Source: Burkholderia sp. Ax-1724
Lineage (GTDB): Bacteria; Pseudomonadota; Gammaproteobacteria; Burkholderiales; Burkholderiaceae
Direction: 5' to 3'
Assembly (NCBI RefSeq): GCF_011752995.1
Contig: NZ_VWWL01000001.1
Span: 124,001 to 188,000 of the forward strand
Length of the DNA: 64,000 nt
The position numbers were made by a program, and so were the translations under genes. The notes under the pieces were generated by a model. The model was given only the letters and a program-made list of their open reading frames with translations, had not been told where the DNA came from and did no database searches. Positions 9,587 through 18,985 of this stretch are shown here, one piece after another; the first letter of the stretch is position 1, and the number at the start of each line of letters is the position of its first letter.

Positions 9587-11389
9587 ATGAAAAGTACCGC
9601 ACTTCGCCTGCTGCCGATTGCAGCAATGACGTCCATGCTTTGGGCTTGCGGCGGTAGCAGCACACCGGGGCAAAGCGGTCCGAACCCGTCGTCGACGCCT
9701 TCCGCGCCGAACCCTGCCTCGGGCACCACGCCGACCCCGACCCCGACCGCACAGGCGAGCCTGCTGGTTTCGCGCGGCGTCTATGACCCGAGCTTCACGG
9801 TCACGGGCACGCTGCCGTACAACGCCACGCCGGAAACGACCAACGCTTCGCCGGTGAGCGCCGTGACGCCGGGCACCTATCCGAACGTGTTCACGACGGA
9901 AGGGACGACCCCCGACGGCAATTTCGGCGTGACCGCCGATATCGTGATCGATCAATGGGCCGCCGGCGCCACCAGCCCGACCACCTATCTCGACGTGACG
10001 GCCGCGGCCAAGAAGGGCGGTTTCGATTTCACGACGAGCTTCGCATCGAAGTCGGAACTCGCGATGAACCTGTCGCAGGACGGCACCGCGATTACGTTCA
10101 ACGGCTATAACGCACCGATCGACTCGATCGATCTCTCGAACTCGAACACGCCGGGCGTGATCGATCCGACCAACCCCGACGTTGCCACGCCGACGTACCG
10201 CACGGTCGCCCAGCTCAACCTGGCAACCAAGGCCGTGACGTTTACGAACACCAACGCTTACTCGGGCAACAACGGCCGCGCCTCGGTGCTGGTCGGCGGT
10301 CAGTACTACATCGTCGGCAACGCCGGCAACTCGGGTTCGTCGCCGAACCCGACCTATGGCCAGCTCGACATGCTGACCATGAACACGGGCGTGCAGACGC
10401 TCGCGGCAGGCAGCAGCTGCGCATTCTCGCAGCCGGTCGGCACGTTCTTCTCGGGCAACAGCAGCACCTACGCGGCACCGACGTCGTGCGGTCTGGGCAC
10501 GATCACCGACGCGCTGTCGAGCACTACGTTCGCCAAGAAGACCAACGCCGGCGGCAACCAGTTCGGCTTCTCGCTGACCTCGCTCAGCCAGCCGTTCGAC
10601 AAGACCGGCAAGGATGCCAACTTCCGCGGTCTGTTCCTCGCGCCGGACGGCACCCTGTACGCGTCGAAGGGCAGCGGCGGCAACGGCGTGAACACGGTCT
10701 TCCAGGTCGGCGCAACGGGCGCGCTCGCGAACGGCGCGAAGTTCAGCAACCTGCAGAACGTCGCCATCACGCCGCTCTTCACCACGCCGACGACCGCATG
10801 GTCGGGCGCGCCGGGCGCCGCCAACGAACCGACGTCGAACGCCACGCTGACCACGGCGCTGACGGCCGCCAGCGTGACGTCGTGGCCGATGAGCTGGAAT
10901 ACGGGCTTCCCGTTCGGCATGTGGATGCCGAAGACCAACACGAACCTGATGTTCGTGGCTGACGAAGGCGACGGCGATCCGGCCGACATGACGATCGGCA
11001 GCGGCGGTCTGTGGGTCTATCAGAAGTCGGGCAGCACGTGGACGGCGATCGCCCACCTCACCCAGGGTCTGAATCTCGGCCAGGCGTACACCGTGACCGA
11101 CACCGCCGGCACGTACGGCACGGCGGGCGCGAAGTACACGACCTCGGCCGACGGTCTGCGCAACATCACCGGCCAGGTCAACAGCGACGGCTCGTACACG
11201 ATCTACGCGATCACGTCGACGGCCAACAACAGCCTCGGTACGACGTTCGACGCGGGTGCCGATTCGAACCAGCTCGTGAAGATCACGCTGAGCGTGAGCG
11301 GCACGACCGTGACGACCTCGGGCTTCTCCGTGATGCAGACAGCGCCGTACGGCCAGGTTCTGCGCGGCGTGACGATGACGAGCCGCTAA
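9587..11389 (+). CDS. large secreted lipoprotein of unknown function
   Basis: 600 residues with a lipoprotein signal peptide: K2 and R7, a hydrophobic core, and a lipobox LWAC with the modified cysteine at 21. GGSS and a proline/serine/threonine-rich linker (about 22-55) follow, as in surface-tethered proteins. The mature part is rich in Thr, Asn, Gly and Ala with many short beta-like segments (for example GGQYYIVGNAG, GLFLAPDGTLYASKG, GLWVYQKSGSTWTAI), suggesting a beta-propeller-like architecture, but no family was recognised. AGAGG lies just upstream of the ATG. It is monocistronic and ends at a double hairpin. A second lipoprotein gene lies beyond the intervening dehydrogenase. Confidence 0.8.
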   Translation: MKSTALRLLPIAAMTSMLWACGGSSTPGQSGPNPSSTPSAPNPASGTTPTPTPTAQASLLVSRGVYDPSFTVTGTLPYNATPETTNASPVSAVTPGTYPNVFTTEGTTPDGNFGVTADIVIDQWAAGATSPTTYLDVTAAAKKGGFDFTTSFASKSELAMNLSQDGTAITFNGYNAPIDSIDLSNSNTPGVIDPTNPDVATPTYRTVAQLNLATKAVTFTNTNAYSGNNGRASVLVGGQYYIVGNAGNSGSSPNPTYGQLDMLTMNTGVQTLAAGSSCAFSQPVGTFFSGNSSTYAAPTSCGLGTITDALSSTTFAKKTNAGGNQFGFSLTSLSQPFDKTGKDANFRGLFLAPDGTLYASKGSGGNGVNTVFQVGATGALANGAKFSNLQNVAITPLFTTPTTAWSGAPGAANEPTSNATLTTALTAASVTSWPMSWNTGFPFGMWMPKTNTNLMFVADEGDGDPADMTIGSGGLWVYQKSGSTWTAIAHLTQGLNLGQAYTVTDTAGTYGTAGAKYTTSADGLRNITGQVNSDGSYTIYAITSTANNSLGTTFDAGADSNQLVKITLSVSGTTVTTSGFSVMQTAPYGQVLRGVTMTSR

Positions 11390-11405
11390 GCGGCAACGCT
11401 GGCAG

Positions 11406-11466
11406 GCACCGGACAGGGTCCGGTGCGTTTCGGATGGCCCGCATTCTTCGGAGTGCGGGCCATTTG
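11406..11466. terminator. two hairpins between convergent genes
   Basis: The first hairpin pairs GCACCGGAC (11406-11414) with GTCCGGTGC (11418-11426). The second pairs ATGGCCCGCA (11434-11443) with TGCGGGCCAT (11454-11463) and is followed by TTTGTCT. They lie between the lipoprotein gene and the convergent dehydrogenase gene and probably terminate both. Confidence 0.75.
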
Positions 11467-11471
11467 TCTGG

Positions 11472-12500
11472 TCAGGCGCGAATCTGTACCTTGATCGAAT
11501 GCGCGCTTTTGTCCGCGGCGATCCTGAAGGCCTCGTCGATCTCGGCCAGATCCATCTCGTGCGTGACCATCGTCCGAAGCACGTTGCCCTTGCGCGCCAG
11601 CAGATCGATCGCGACCTCGAAGTCGTGCTTGCCGTCGATGACGCTATAGCAGTTCGGCAGATGGATGGTGAGCTCGCGTTCGAGGGCCTCGATGATTTCG
11701 AGTCCGCGGAAGCCGCGATCGAACGCGCCGAGGACACCCAGCATGCCGAGGTGGCGCACGAGCTTGCACGAGAAGTCGAGCGTGTCGGCCGAGCCGCCCA
11801 CGGTCTCGATCGCATAGTCGGCGCCGAGGCCATCCGTCACCTGATTGATCTCGCCGGCGGCCGTCGGCAGGTCTAACGAAAGAACCCCCGCCGCGCCCAT
11901 CTTCAGGGCGGCCTTCGCCTGGACCTCGTGCTTGGCGACCACATAAACCTTCTCGCTGCCGGCGTCGAGTGCCGCCGCCAACGCGGAGAGTCCGATGGTT
12001 CCCGCGCCCACGATCACGCCCGTCATGCCCGGACCGATCCCCATGCGCCGCGCCGCATGCACGCCGACGGCGACAGGCTCGACGATGGCGCCGAGCTGAT
12101 CGTCGACCGCATCCGGAAGCGGAAACACGCCAACCGCCTTCGTCCTCACGAACTCGGCAAAACCGCCGCCGAACGGAAACTCGCGTGCCTGGCAGTGCAG
12201 CGCATAGCCGCGCTTGCAAAAAGCACATTTCCCGCACGCGGTGCCGAGCACCATGTCGACGGTGACGCGCCGGCCGAGCAAGGTGTTCGTCACGCCTTCG
12301 CCGACCGCAACCACGACGCCGCTCAGTTCGTGGCCCATGGGAAAGCCGGAGCGGCCGGCAAACGTTCGATAGGGATGCAGATCGCTGCCGCAGATGCCGA
12401 TATTGGCGACCTTCAGAACAACCGTTCCCTGGATGGCCTCGGGTCGCTCCATTTCAATCAGTTCGAGCTTGCGCAGGCCGGTCTGCAGCGCCGCTTTCAT
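11472..12500 (-). CDS. zinc-dependent alcohol dehydrogenase (MDR superfamily)
   Basis: 342 residues from the ATG at 12500, which is preceded by GGAGGTG at ideal distance; an in-frame upstream start would add 11 residues without such a site. Catalytic zinc motifs are NIGICGSDLHP and GHELSG. The structural zinc loop has four cysteines in CGKCAFCKRGYALHC. The nucleotide-binding fold shows VIVGAGTIGLSAL. The protein belongs to the threonine/sorbitol dehydrogenase-like zinc alcohol dehydrogenases, which oxidise secondary alcohols or polyols with NAD(P). The substrate cannot be set from sequence. It stands alone between two lipoprotein genes. Confidence 0.88.
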   Translation of the reverse strand: MKAALQTGLRKLELIEMERPEAIQGTVVLKVANIGICGSDLHPYRTFAGRSGFPMGHELSGVVVAVGEGVTNTLLGRRVTVDMVLGTACGKCAFCKRGYALHCQAREFPFGGGFAEFVRTKAVGVFPLPDAVDDQLGAIVEPVAVGVHAARRMGIGPGMTGVIVGAGTIGLSALAAALDAGSEKVYVVAKHEVQAKAALKMGAAGVLSLDLPTAAGEINQVTDGLGADYAIETVGGSADTLDFSCKLVRHLGMLGVLGAFDRGFRGLEIIEALERELTIHLPNCYSVIDGKHDFEVAIDLLARKGNVLRTMVTHEMDLAEIDEAFRIAADKSAHSIKVQIRA

Positions 12501-13041
12501 GGCACCTCCAGCCGAATAGCATTCCTGATTCAATTGACTGTCCCTCCAGGTTCGTTAGGCAACCCGATTATGGCACGGCACCATCGGACGACCGCCGCCC
12601 GCACGGACCGCCGTGCTTTTTCCCGCGACAGCTGCACACATCCCTTTCCTTACACGGGCATCGAATTAATTAAAAAGGAACGTAATTTTTCCGCCACGGC
12701 TGTTTCATCATTGAGAACGAGAATCTGCTGCCGCGGCGGGTTGCCAGTAAGTACTGAATGGCTTTTGCCCGCGCGAACGGGGAGTGCTGGCGGCATCGGT
12801 ACGCAATCGCCGCATGCTGCACGCTGCACGACAGCGGACGCCACTTCACCTGGGCCGCAGCGTGGCTGGATATCAAATCGCACAAAGCCAGCGCTGCCGC
12901 TCTGCTACCTGACATTTTTATTTCGACATGGGTCCGTGCCTTGAGCAGATCAGGACGCATCGAATCGAGCGTTGCCGGCACGGACAGGCAATGGACTGAT
13001 CCATGACAAGTTTAATGAAATTTTTCTGAGGGGATGTGTCA
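12501..13041. other. intergenic region, divergent promoters
   Basis: 540 bases between the divergently read dehydrogenase and lipoprotein genes. An AT-rich patch near 12,660-12,710 is a plausible promoter area. No convincing gene or structured RNA was seen. Confidence 0.45.
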
Positions 13042-14847
13042 ATGAAATTGAAAGCAATACTAAAGAAAGAAATCCTGATCCTAGGCTGCCTCGCGCTTGC
13101 CGCGTGCGGCGGTGGCGGGAATTCCGGCGCGTCCGCACCGTCGGGTGCTTCCACGCCGTCAGGTGCGTCTACCCCGTCGGGTGCTTCCACGCCGACGGGC
13201 GCCTCCGCACCGACGGGCGCTTCCACGCCGGTCGTAACCCCGGCCAGCCTGACGTGGTCGGTCGACTCCGGTACGACCGTGACGCAGGCACAGATCGCCG
13301 TGAGCCCGTCCATCGGCTCGGGTGCCGGCGGTACGCCGTTCACGCTGGCGGCTCTCGCGGCCGACCCCAACAACACGCAGACCGTCGTGAGCGCGTCCAA
13401 CCCGTTCCAGGCCAACGGCAACGTGCCGGATACGGCCTATGGGCTTTGCAACTACACGGCCTCGGCGGCACGCCTGTACTACGGCGGCACGACCGCCACC
13501 ACGAACCCGCTGAACAGCTCGACGACGCCGTTCAATACGCCGACCGCCAAATCGGCCTTCAGCACGAGCGCGACCTATCCGTTCGTGAACATGGCGCCGT
13601 TCTATTTCCCGCTGACGTACACGTCGAACGTGACGTCGACCGGCAACGTCAACGCCTCGGCAACGCCGATCATCGGCCTGTTCGACTGGCGTCCCGAGTA
13701 CATGGACGAAGGCCTGGTGGCGGCCGAATCCGACGACAACGGCAAGACGTGGTACTTCATGCAGAACACGCTGGAGCTGGCCGCGGGCAATAACGTTTGC
13801 CCCGCCACGCTGCAAAGCGACAACTCCGCGACGACGGCCGGCGACGGCTGGGGCCACGCCACGATCATGCAGTTGCCGGGCTCGAATGCGAAGACCGGCG
13901 GCCAGATGCTGTACATGCTCAATCGTGCTCCGGCGGCTGTGGACGTTGCGCCGCTCAACGTGATCCAGCTGACCAACGTATCGCCGAAATTCCCGATTCA
14001 GAACACGAACGCCACGACGGTCGGCTCGCAGGACATCAACGCGATTCAAACCGCGCTGACGAATACGCCGGGCACGACGTCTCCGGTCGTCGTGCAGCAG
14101 ACGGTCGGTCTCCTGAACCCCGACGGCATTCTGGCCGTGGTTCCGAATACCACGCCGGGCACGCCCACCACGGTTCTGTACGTGCAGAAGATCCTGAACG
14201 GCGACAACACCGGAAGCACCGCTCTGCCGGCTGTGCAGCAGTGCGCCAAGGCCCCGTTCAGCGGCAAGACCAACCATGACATCACGTATGTTCGGCTTGC
14301 CACGACGACAGACGGCGTTCACTTCACCGATGAAGGTGCGGTCAATGGCCTGAACGACCCGACCACGGTCGACTACAACGGAACCCGTTGGGTGACGCCG
14401 CGCGGCACGCTGATCGACATCAACGGTGACGGCAGCCGCTGGGGCCTGCTGTTCTCGGCAGGCAACTGTCTCGATGCGGACTCCGATGCGTTCCACTACA
14501 TCGGGTACGCGGAATCGAGCGACCTGAAGAACTGGACCGTCTATAACGACATCAACCATCCGATCGCGTCGATCAACACGATCACCGCGAAGAACCAGGG
14601 TGGCAATCAGTCGACGGTGACGATTCCGGCCAATCCGCCGCTGATCCCGACGCAGTCGTGGTTTGCCCAGCGCGTGTACGCACCGTCGGGCATCCAGATC
14701 GATCCGACGCACCTGAGCGTGACCTTTGCGGGTTATGGCGTGCAGTCGCCGAAGACCGACCTGCTGAACTACCGTCAGATCGGCAACATCGTGCTGACGG
14801 CCAGCAAGGCGCTGCCGAAGGCGCCGAACAACATCAACAACCAGTAA
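13042..14847 (+). CDS. secreted lipoprotein with hexapeptide-repeat linker and Asp-box motif
   Basis: 601 residues. The ATG at 13042 has GAGGGGA eight bases upstream; a GTG two codons earlier is less likely. The lipoprotein signal ends in LAAC with cysteine 22. A linker of six GAS(A/T)P(S/T/V) repeats spans residues 29-64. The mature part contains an Asp-box, SDDNGKTW at 230-237, and a related TTDGVHF segment, plus WRPEYMDEGL and VTPRGTLIDING stretches. These resemble sialidase-like or GH43/GH32-like five- or six-bladed propellers, so a surface carbohydrate-active or carbohydrate-binding role is possible but unproven. It ends at a strong terminator. Confidence 0.8.
   Translation: MKLKAILKKEILILGCLALAACGGGGNSGASAPSGASTPSGASTPSGASTPTGASAPTGASTPVVTPASLTWSVDSGTTVTQAQIAVSPSIGSGAGGTPFTLAALAADPNNTQTVVSASNPFQANGNVPDTAYGLCNYTASAARLYYGGTTATTNPLNSSTTPFNTPTAKSAFSTSATYPFVNMAPFYFPLTYTSNVTSTGNVNASATPIIGLFDWRPEYMDEGLVAAESDDNGKTWYFMQNTLELAAGNNVCPATLQSDNSATTAGDGWGHATIMQLPGSNAKTGGQMLYMLNRAPAAVDVAPLNVIQLTNVSPKFPIQNTNATTVGSQDINAIQTALTNTPGTTSPVVVQQTVGLLNPDGILAVVPNTTPGTPTTVLYVQKILNGDNTGSTALPAVQQCAKAPFSGKTNHDITYVRLATTTDGVHFTDEGAVNGLNDPTTVDYNGTRWVTPRGTLIDINGDGSRWGLLFSAGNCLDADSDAFHYIGYAESSDLKNWTVYNDINHPIASINTITAKNQGGNQSTVTIPANPPLIPTQSWFAQRVYAPSGIQIDPTHLSVTFAGYGVQSPKTDLLNYRQIGNIVLTASKALPKAPNNINNQ
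13126..13233 (+). repeat. six 18-bp coding repeats (GASxPx linker)
   Basis: Six imperfect 18-bp units encode GASAPS, GASTPS, GASTPS, GASTPT, GASAPT and GASTPV directly after the lipidated N-terminus of the lipoprotein. The array is likely to vary in copy number between strains by slippage. Confidence 0.85.
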
Positions 14848-14940
14848 GCGTTGATCTTGCGTAGTACAGACGGTATGCGGTAGCCGTCTGCGGTTTCTCC
14901 CGGGCCGTACGTGCCCGAGGGAGCCGAAAGCAGAACCTGA

Positions 14941-14980
14941 GCGCCACCTGCCTTGACCGGCCAGGTGGCGCTTTGCTTTA
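14941..14980 (+). terminator. terminator after the second lipoprotein gene
   Basis: GCGCCACCTG (14941-14950) pairs with CAGGTGGCGC (14962-14971) and is followed by TTTGCTTTA. The perfect 10-bp stem lies about 95 bases after the stop codon. Confidence 0.75.
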
Positions 14981-14997
14981 TGCGTATGGTTGGTGGT

Positions 14998-15624
14998 TCA
15001 TGTTTGCGATAGGTGGGCGTCGACAAGAGGGGCCAACTGCGGCGCGTACTCATGTGCCAGATCGTGGTTGCCACCTGCGACGACATGCAAGCGTGCGTCA
15101 GGAAGCAGTTCGAGAAGCCGCCGGCCAACCGCGACTGGACTGATTGGATCGGCATCTCCCCAAAGCAGAAGAACCGGCTGCGCGATGCGGCGCAGTTCGT
15201 GCGTCAGGTCGGCCTTGAAGGATGTGAACCAGTCGGGGAAAGGCGGATTTGCATTGCTCAATCCACTTCGCCAATCCGTGGCGCCCAGTGCCTGGGTGTC
15301 GATTCCGCCGGAAGTTACCGTCAGAACCAGATGAGTGACCAGGTCGGGCTTGGCCAGCGCCGCGCGGATTGCGATCACACCACCCATCGATTGGGCGATC
15401 AGGGCGGTGGGTTGGTCGATCTGGTCGACGACCATCCGAAGCAGGTCGTCGATGTCGTTGACGTCGGGCGCAGCGGGCTCCTGGCCGAACCCGGGATACG
15501 CGACGATGACTTTTCTGGCGGGGTTCGTCAGGCGATTCGCGAGTGGCTGCCAGAATGCGGTGTTGCCGGATGCGCCTGGCAGGAAGAGTAATTTTGAGGG
15601 GGTGCGCGTGTACTGATTCTTCAT
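14998..15624 (-). CDS. alpha/beta-fold hydrolase
   Basis: 208 residues, a short alpha/beta hydrolase. The oxyanion-side motif LLFLPGASG, the nucleophile elbow AQSMGG (catalytic serine), an acid in LLWGDADPISP and a histidine in GGNHDLAHE form the expected triad. No signal peptide is present, so it should be cytoplasmic. The substrate is not predictable. No strong ribosome binding site was seen before the ATG at 15624. It converges with the terminator of the lipoprotein gene. Confidence 0.85.
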   Translation of the reverse strand: MKNQYTRTPSKLLFLPGASGNTAFWQPLANRLTNPARKVIVAYPGFGQEPAAPDVNDIDDLLRMVVDQIDQPTALIAQSMGGVIAIRAALAKPDLVTHLVLTVTSGGIDTQALGATDWRSGLSNANPPFPDWFTSFKADLTHELRRIAQPVLLLWGDADPISPVAVGRRLLELLPDARLHVVAGGNHDLAHEYAPQLAPLVDAHLSQT

Positions 15625-16026
15625 TGCTTATGGGATGCCGATTGCGCGTATGGACGTTGTGGATGTTGCCAGCGCGAGGAGAACGATTGTCGATGATCCC
15701 GATGTTGATGTCGACCGGTCGCTCCTCGCCGACAATACGCTTTCACTAACCGTTCGCACGTTTGTTCGGCGTCAACGGCGGTTATGTCGCTTCATATTTC
15801 GATAGGTACGACCGACCATGACGCGACGCTCGACGTGCGGCACCCAATGTCCGCAAGCGTGTGTGCAAGGGGTGTTTGCAACGCACACGCGCCGACAGGC
15901 GTCGGAGCGACACGTCGTGCTCGCAGCCTAACCGGTCGCATGGAAAGGGGTACCATGAGGAAGTTATCGAACGCCAGGTTCATCCGTACCTGAGCGTATA
16001 ACGTCTCCCTGACCAGGAGTCCTGCC
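15625..16026. other. intergenic region without a convincing gene
   Basis: About 400 bases between divergent genes. An imperfect GTGTGC...GCACAC inverted repeat lies near 15,860-15,890. A proper ribosome binding site, AGGAG, appears at the right end for the next gene. Nothing else was recognised. Confidence 0.4.
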
Positions 16027-16383
16027 ATGATCCTCTATCACACCGTACCCGATTCCCCGGTTATCGAAATCTCAGTCGAAGGCAAAATCACCGACCACGA
16101 ACTGCGCGAAGCCATCGAGCGCATGCGTGGTGATCTTGAACTGAACGGTAAGACCCGCGTGCTCGAACGCATTGAGCATTTCAGTGGCATCGAGCCGAAG
16201 GCGCTATGGACCGATATGACGCTCGGTGTCTCCGTTGCCCGCAAGGTCACGCGTGCCGCCGTGGTGGCCGATGCGGGCTGGATTCGCGCTGCGATGCATC
16301 TGGCGCGGTTTTTTACGAAGGCTGAAATCAAGGCATTTCACGTCAACGAACTGGAGCAGGCGCGGGCCTGGATCAACGCCTGA
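16027..16383 (+). CDS. SpoIIAA/STAS-like protein
   Basis: 118 residues with AGGAG upstream of the ATG. The pattern SPVIEISVEGKITDHEL, RVLERIEHFSGIEP and ARKVTRAAVVADAGWI is that of the SpoIIAA-like family (STAS/SEC14-type fold), small cytoplasmic proteins of unclear role that may bind lipids or act as protein switches. The length matches the family. It stands alone, and nothing around it indicates a partner. Confidence 0.75.
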   Translation: MILYHTVPDSPVIEISVEGKITDHELREAIERMRGDLELNGKTRVLERIEHFSGIEPKALWTDMTLGVSVARKVTRAAVVADAGWIRAAMHLARFFTKAEIKAFHVNELEQARAWINA

Positions 16384-16439
16384 ACGTCGTTGACAACCGA
16401 TCGCATCGACGAATGAAGACGACAGTGAATCAATGAGAC

Positions 16440-17721
16440 TTACCGTTCGAGCAGTTTGAAGAACGGCGACGCGATAATGAGTAGTCCAAACGCGAAAACT
16501 ATCCACCAGGCCGGTGTTCTGAGGTGTGCGAGAGCAGGAACGCGACGCACGAGATAGCACGGAATCAGACAGGCTACGATGCCAAACACCGGCACAGTAA
16601 GCTGCATCAGCATCATCGTCGAAATATTGAGCTTTACCCAGAAGGTCAGAAAGCAGACCGTACCGATAGCAATCGCAAACGGCACTAACCGGTTGAAACG
16701 GTCACTACGGACCATGAATCTATCGACGATGTTGGTGACAATGCCACGCACGGCGTCGTGGAAACCGAGGTAGATCCCGAAGAAGGCCGTGAAGATTGCC
16801 AGAACATTCAGAATCGTAGCCAGAATCCGGACTGTTTCACCTCTCATGACTCTGGCGGCAAGCGCCAGTGAAGAGATGTTGTGCGTCATCGCGTAGACCG
16901 CATCCTCGTGGTGTGTCGCCAGCATAAAGGACAGCGCAAAAAACACCACGCAAGTTACGAGGATAAAGTAGGCATATCGGCATGCACGAAGCGACCGATA
17001 GTTGGCAATTTCACGCTTTCCTTCCAGTTTCCGGTACGCGACGTTCATCGGATTCAACACATGAACGTAGATGATCGAGAGCATGGCCCAAGGCAAGGTG
17101 AGCAGCACGTCAACCATGAACGACGAAATCTCCGGAAAGTGACCGAGTGCGAGGTGAGACACATTCCAGTAAGGCATCATCGACAAACCGAGAAACACAA
17201 TGATGCCCAGCTTCGAAACAATCATAGGCCCGGAGATACGGAACAGGAGTCGCTCTCCGCGCGACGCGATCAACACAAGCGTAATGATGATCGCACCGAT
17301 GTACCACGTATGATCGCCGAGTGACGCGGCCGTCAGCTTGTATGTCTGAAGATAGGATGCGCTATCTCTTGTGATAGCCGAGGAATACGCGAGCATTCCC
17401 TTCAGCAGCATCAGAAAATAGGCAACGCCCATGAAGCCAGCCCAGTTTTTGCCGAGGTATTGCGTGATGATGTCGTTGTAATCGTCGCACGCTTCGGTAT
17501 GCGCCAGCGACTGAAGGTACAGTCGAGCCTGAAGGTACGTCGCAGGATAAGCGATCACCAACGCCGTCAAAGACCTGGATCGGCAGAAAAATGATCCCAG
17601 ACCCGATCGCCATCCCGATGCACATCACAACCCAGCCGGCGTCATATCGCGTGAAGGGGACCGTGGGCTGCCCGGTTGCTTCGGGCAGGCAAGTTGGCAG
17701 CGTGTCGGCAGCGTTTTTCAT
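16440..17721 (-). pseudogene. frameshifted amino-acid permease, HAAAP/SdaC type
   Basis: The N-terminal 50 or so residues (from the ATG at 17721) and the remaining 370 or so lie in different frames. The first frame reads [17 protein letters not shown] then IIFLPIQV and goes out of frame near 17,575. The second frame resumes with [18 protein letters not shown] and runs to 16440 with about ten membrane helices. Joined, they resemble hydroxy/aromatic amino-acid permeases (SdaC, YhjV, YqeG group), which are proton or sodium symporters in the inner membrane. By comparison with the family about seven residues between IQV and LTAL are also missing, so a small deletion rather than a single-base error is likely. 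The larger part could be translated from a TTG but would lack the first helix. Confidence 0.75.
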
Positions 17722-18141
17722 CGAATCTCCCGGATTTTTTTCTCTTCAATATCGTTCGCCACGCGGCTCATCACATAAAAGCTTCGCGCCACGTCGATAC
17801 GCCACGGCGCCGCGACTGCATTGTCTGGGGGGCAACACGGAGTCGTGTCGTTCCTTATGCCAGTTAGCTTCCCGAAAAGAACCGTCGAGTTGATGCATCT
17901 CCTGGCTCGCATTATCGGAGCGCGCGCGGCTCCAAAAAAAGTGTTTCGCTGATTGGAACGTGCAAATGGTTGGGGCCGATTGGCAGGCAGTAGCCGGCAG
18001 ATTCGCGTGCGGGTATCCGGAGCACCGGTCTCTCGGGATGGTCACGACGAACCATATAGCAGTGGGCGGTGATGACAATTCAGAGTAGAGTGGGCAGCTA
18101 TCGAAATCGGTCCACCTGTCCGAATCGCTTCCATACCCAAA
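17722..18141. other. intergenic region between permease remnant and IclR gene
   Basis: 420 bases between divergently read genes. No convincing gene was seen. An IclR operator is expected here by gene arrangement, but no clear palindrome was identified. Confidence 0.4.
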
Positions 18142-18978
18142 TTGTCCTCAAAGCCAAATTCCCAGAGCCCTCGGCTCGCAGGACCGGATGGTCTCGCGGA
18201 CGCCTTAAGCGACCGACAGTTCTCGACAAACCTTGCCCGAGGTCTCGATGTACTGCGAGCTTTCACTGCCGCCGAGCCCGTGCTGACCAACCGGGCGCTT
18301 TCTGATCGTACCGGGCTACCGAAAGCGACTGTTTCGCGACTCACGTACACGCTCACGCTGTACGGATATCTGGTTCAGGAGGAGTCCGGAGCTTACCGCC
18401 TGGGAACAGGTTTCCTCGCACTCAGTCATCCCATTCTGGCGAGCTTGCCGGTACGACAACTCGCGCGCCCATTCCTGCAGGCACTCGCCGATCAAACAGG
18501 ATTTACTGTAAATCTCGCTATGCGCGAGCGTGTGAAGGCAATCTACATCGATACTGTTCGCGCTGATCTTTTCAATCCCTACCTTCCCGATATCGGACGC
18601 GTCAGCCCTCTTCTGCAGAGTGCAATCGGACGCGCACTCATATTCGGTCATCCTTCGGCGGAAAAAGAACGTCTGCTCAATCGGATCAAGGTGGGCGACC
18701 CAGAGAACTTCGAGGCAGGCCTTTCACTTCTCAAGGATGACGAAGCATTGTTCGCCAGGACTGGTTATTGTCGCGCACGAGGACCGTGGCTTTCCGATAT
18801 CGATGCGATAGCCGTGCCACTTCCACTGCCGGGCCGGATGAGCCCTGTCGCGATCAATTGTTCGGTTGCGATGTCCGCACCTCACGTCGCGCGACTGGTT
18901 GAGGCTGTCGATGCGCTCAAGGACACCGCACGGCAAATCGGCGATGCTTGCAGCCGCGCGAGACCTGAAAGACTCTGA
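18142..18978 (+). CDS. IclR-family transcriptional regulator
   Basis: 278 residues if the TTG at 18142 is used; there is no ATG or GTG before the DNA-binding domain, so the start is uncertain. The N-terminal winged helix shows NLARGLDVLRAF, LTNRALSDRTGLPKATVSRL and YTLTLYGYLV. The C-terminal ligand-binding domain shows VNLAMRERVKAIYIDTV and SAIGRALIFG. Proteins of this family control catabolic or transport genes in response to aromatic or acid effectors. The divergent, broken permease gene is the most obvious former target. Confidence 0.85.
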   Translation: MSSKPNSQSPRLAGPDGLADALSDRQFSTNLARGLDVLRAFTAAEPVLTNRALSDRTGLPKATVSRLTYTLTLYGYLVQEESGAYRLGTGFLALSHPILASLPVRQLARPFLQALADQTGFTVNLAMRERVKAIYIDTVRADLFNPYLPDIGRVSPLLQSAIGRALIFGHPSAEKERLLNRIKVGDPENFEAGLSLLKDDEALFARTGYCRARGPWLSDIDAIAVPLPLPGRMSPVAINCSVAMSAPHVARLVEAVDALKDTARQIGDACSRARPERL

Positions 18979-18985
18979 TCTTTCC

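Noticed and set aside
9488..11833. A 781-codon open frame antisense to the first lipoprotein gene
   Set aside because: Arg- and Ala-rich composition without domain pattern; the opposite strand has a lipobox, a ribosome binding site and a coherent protein.
13159..14712. A long minus-strand frame opposite the second lipoprotein gene
   Set aside because: Arg/Val-rich shadow sequence with no start signal.
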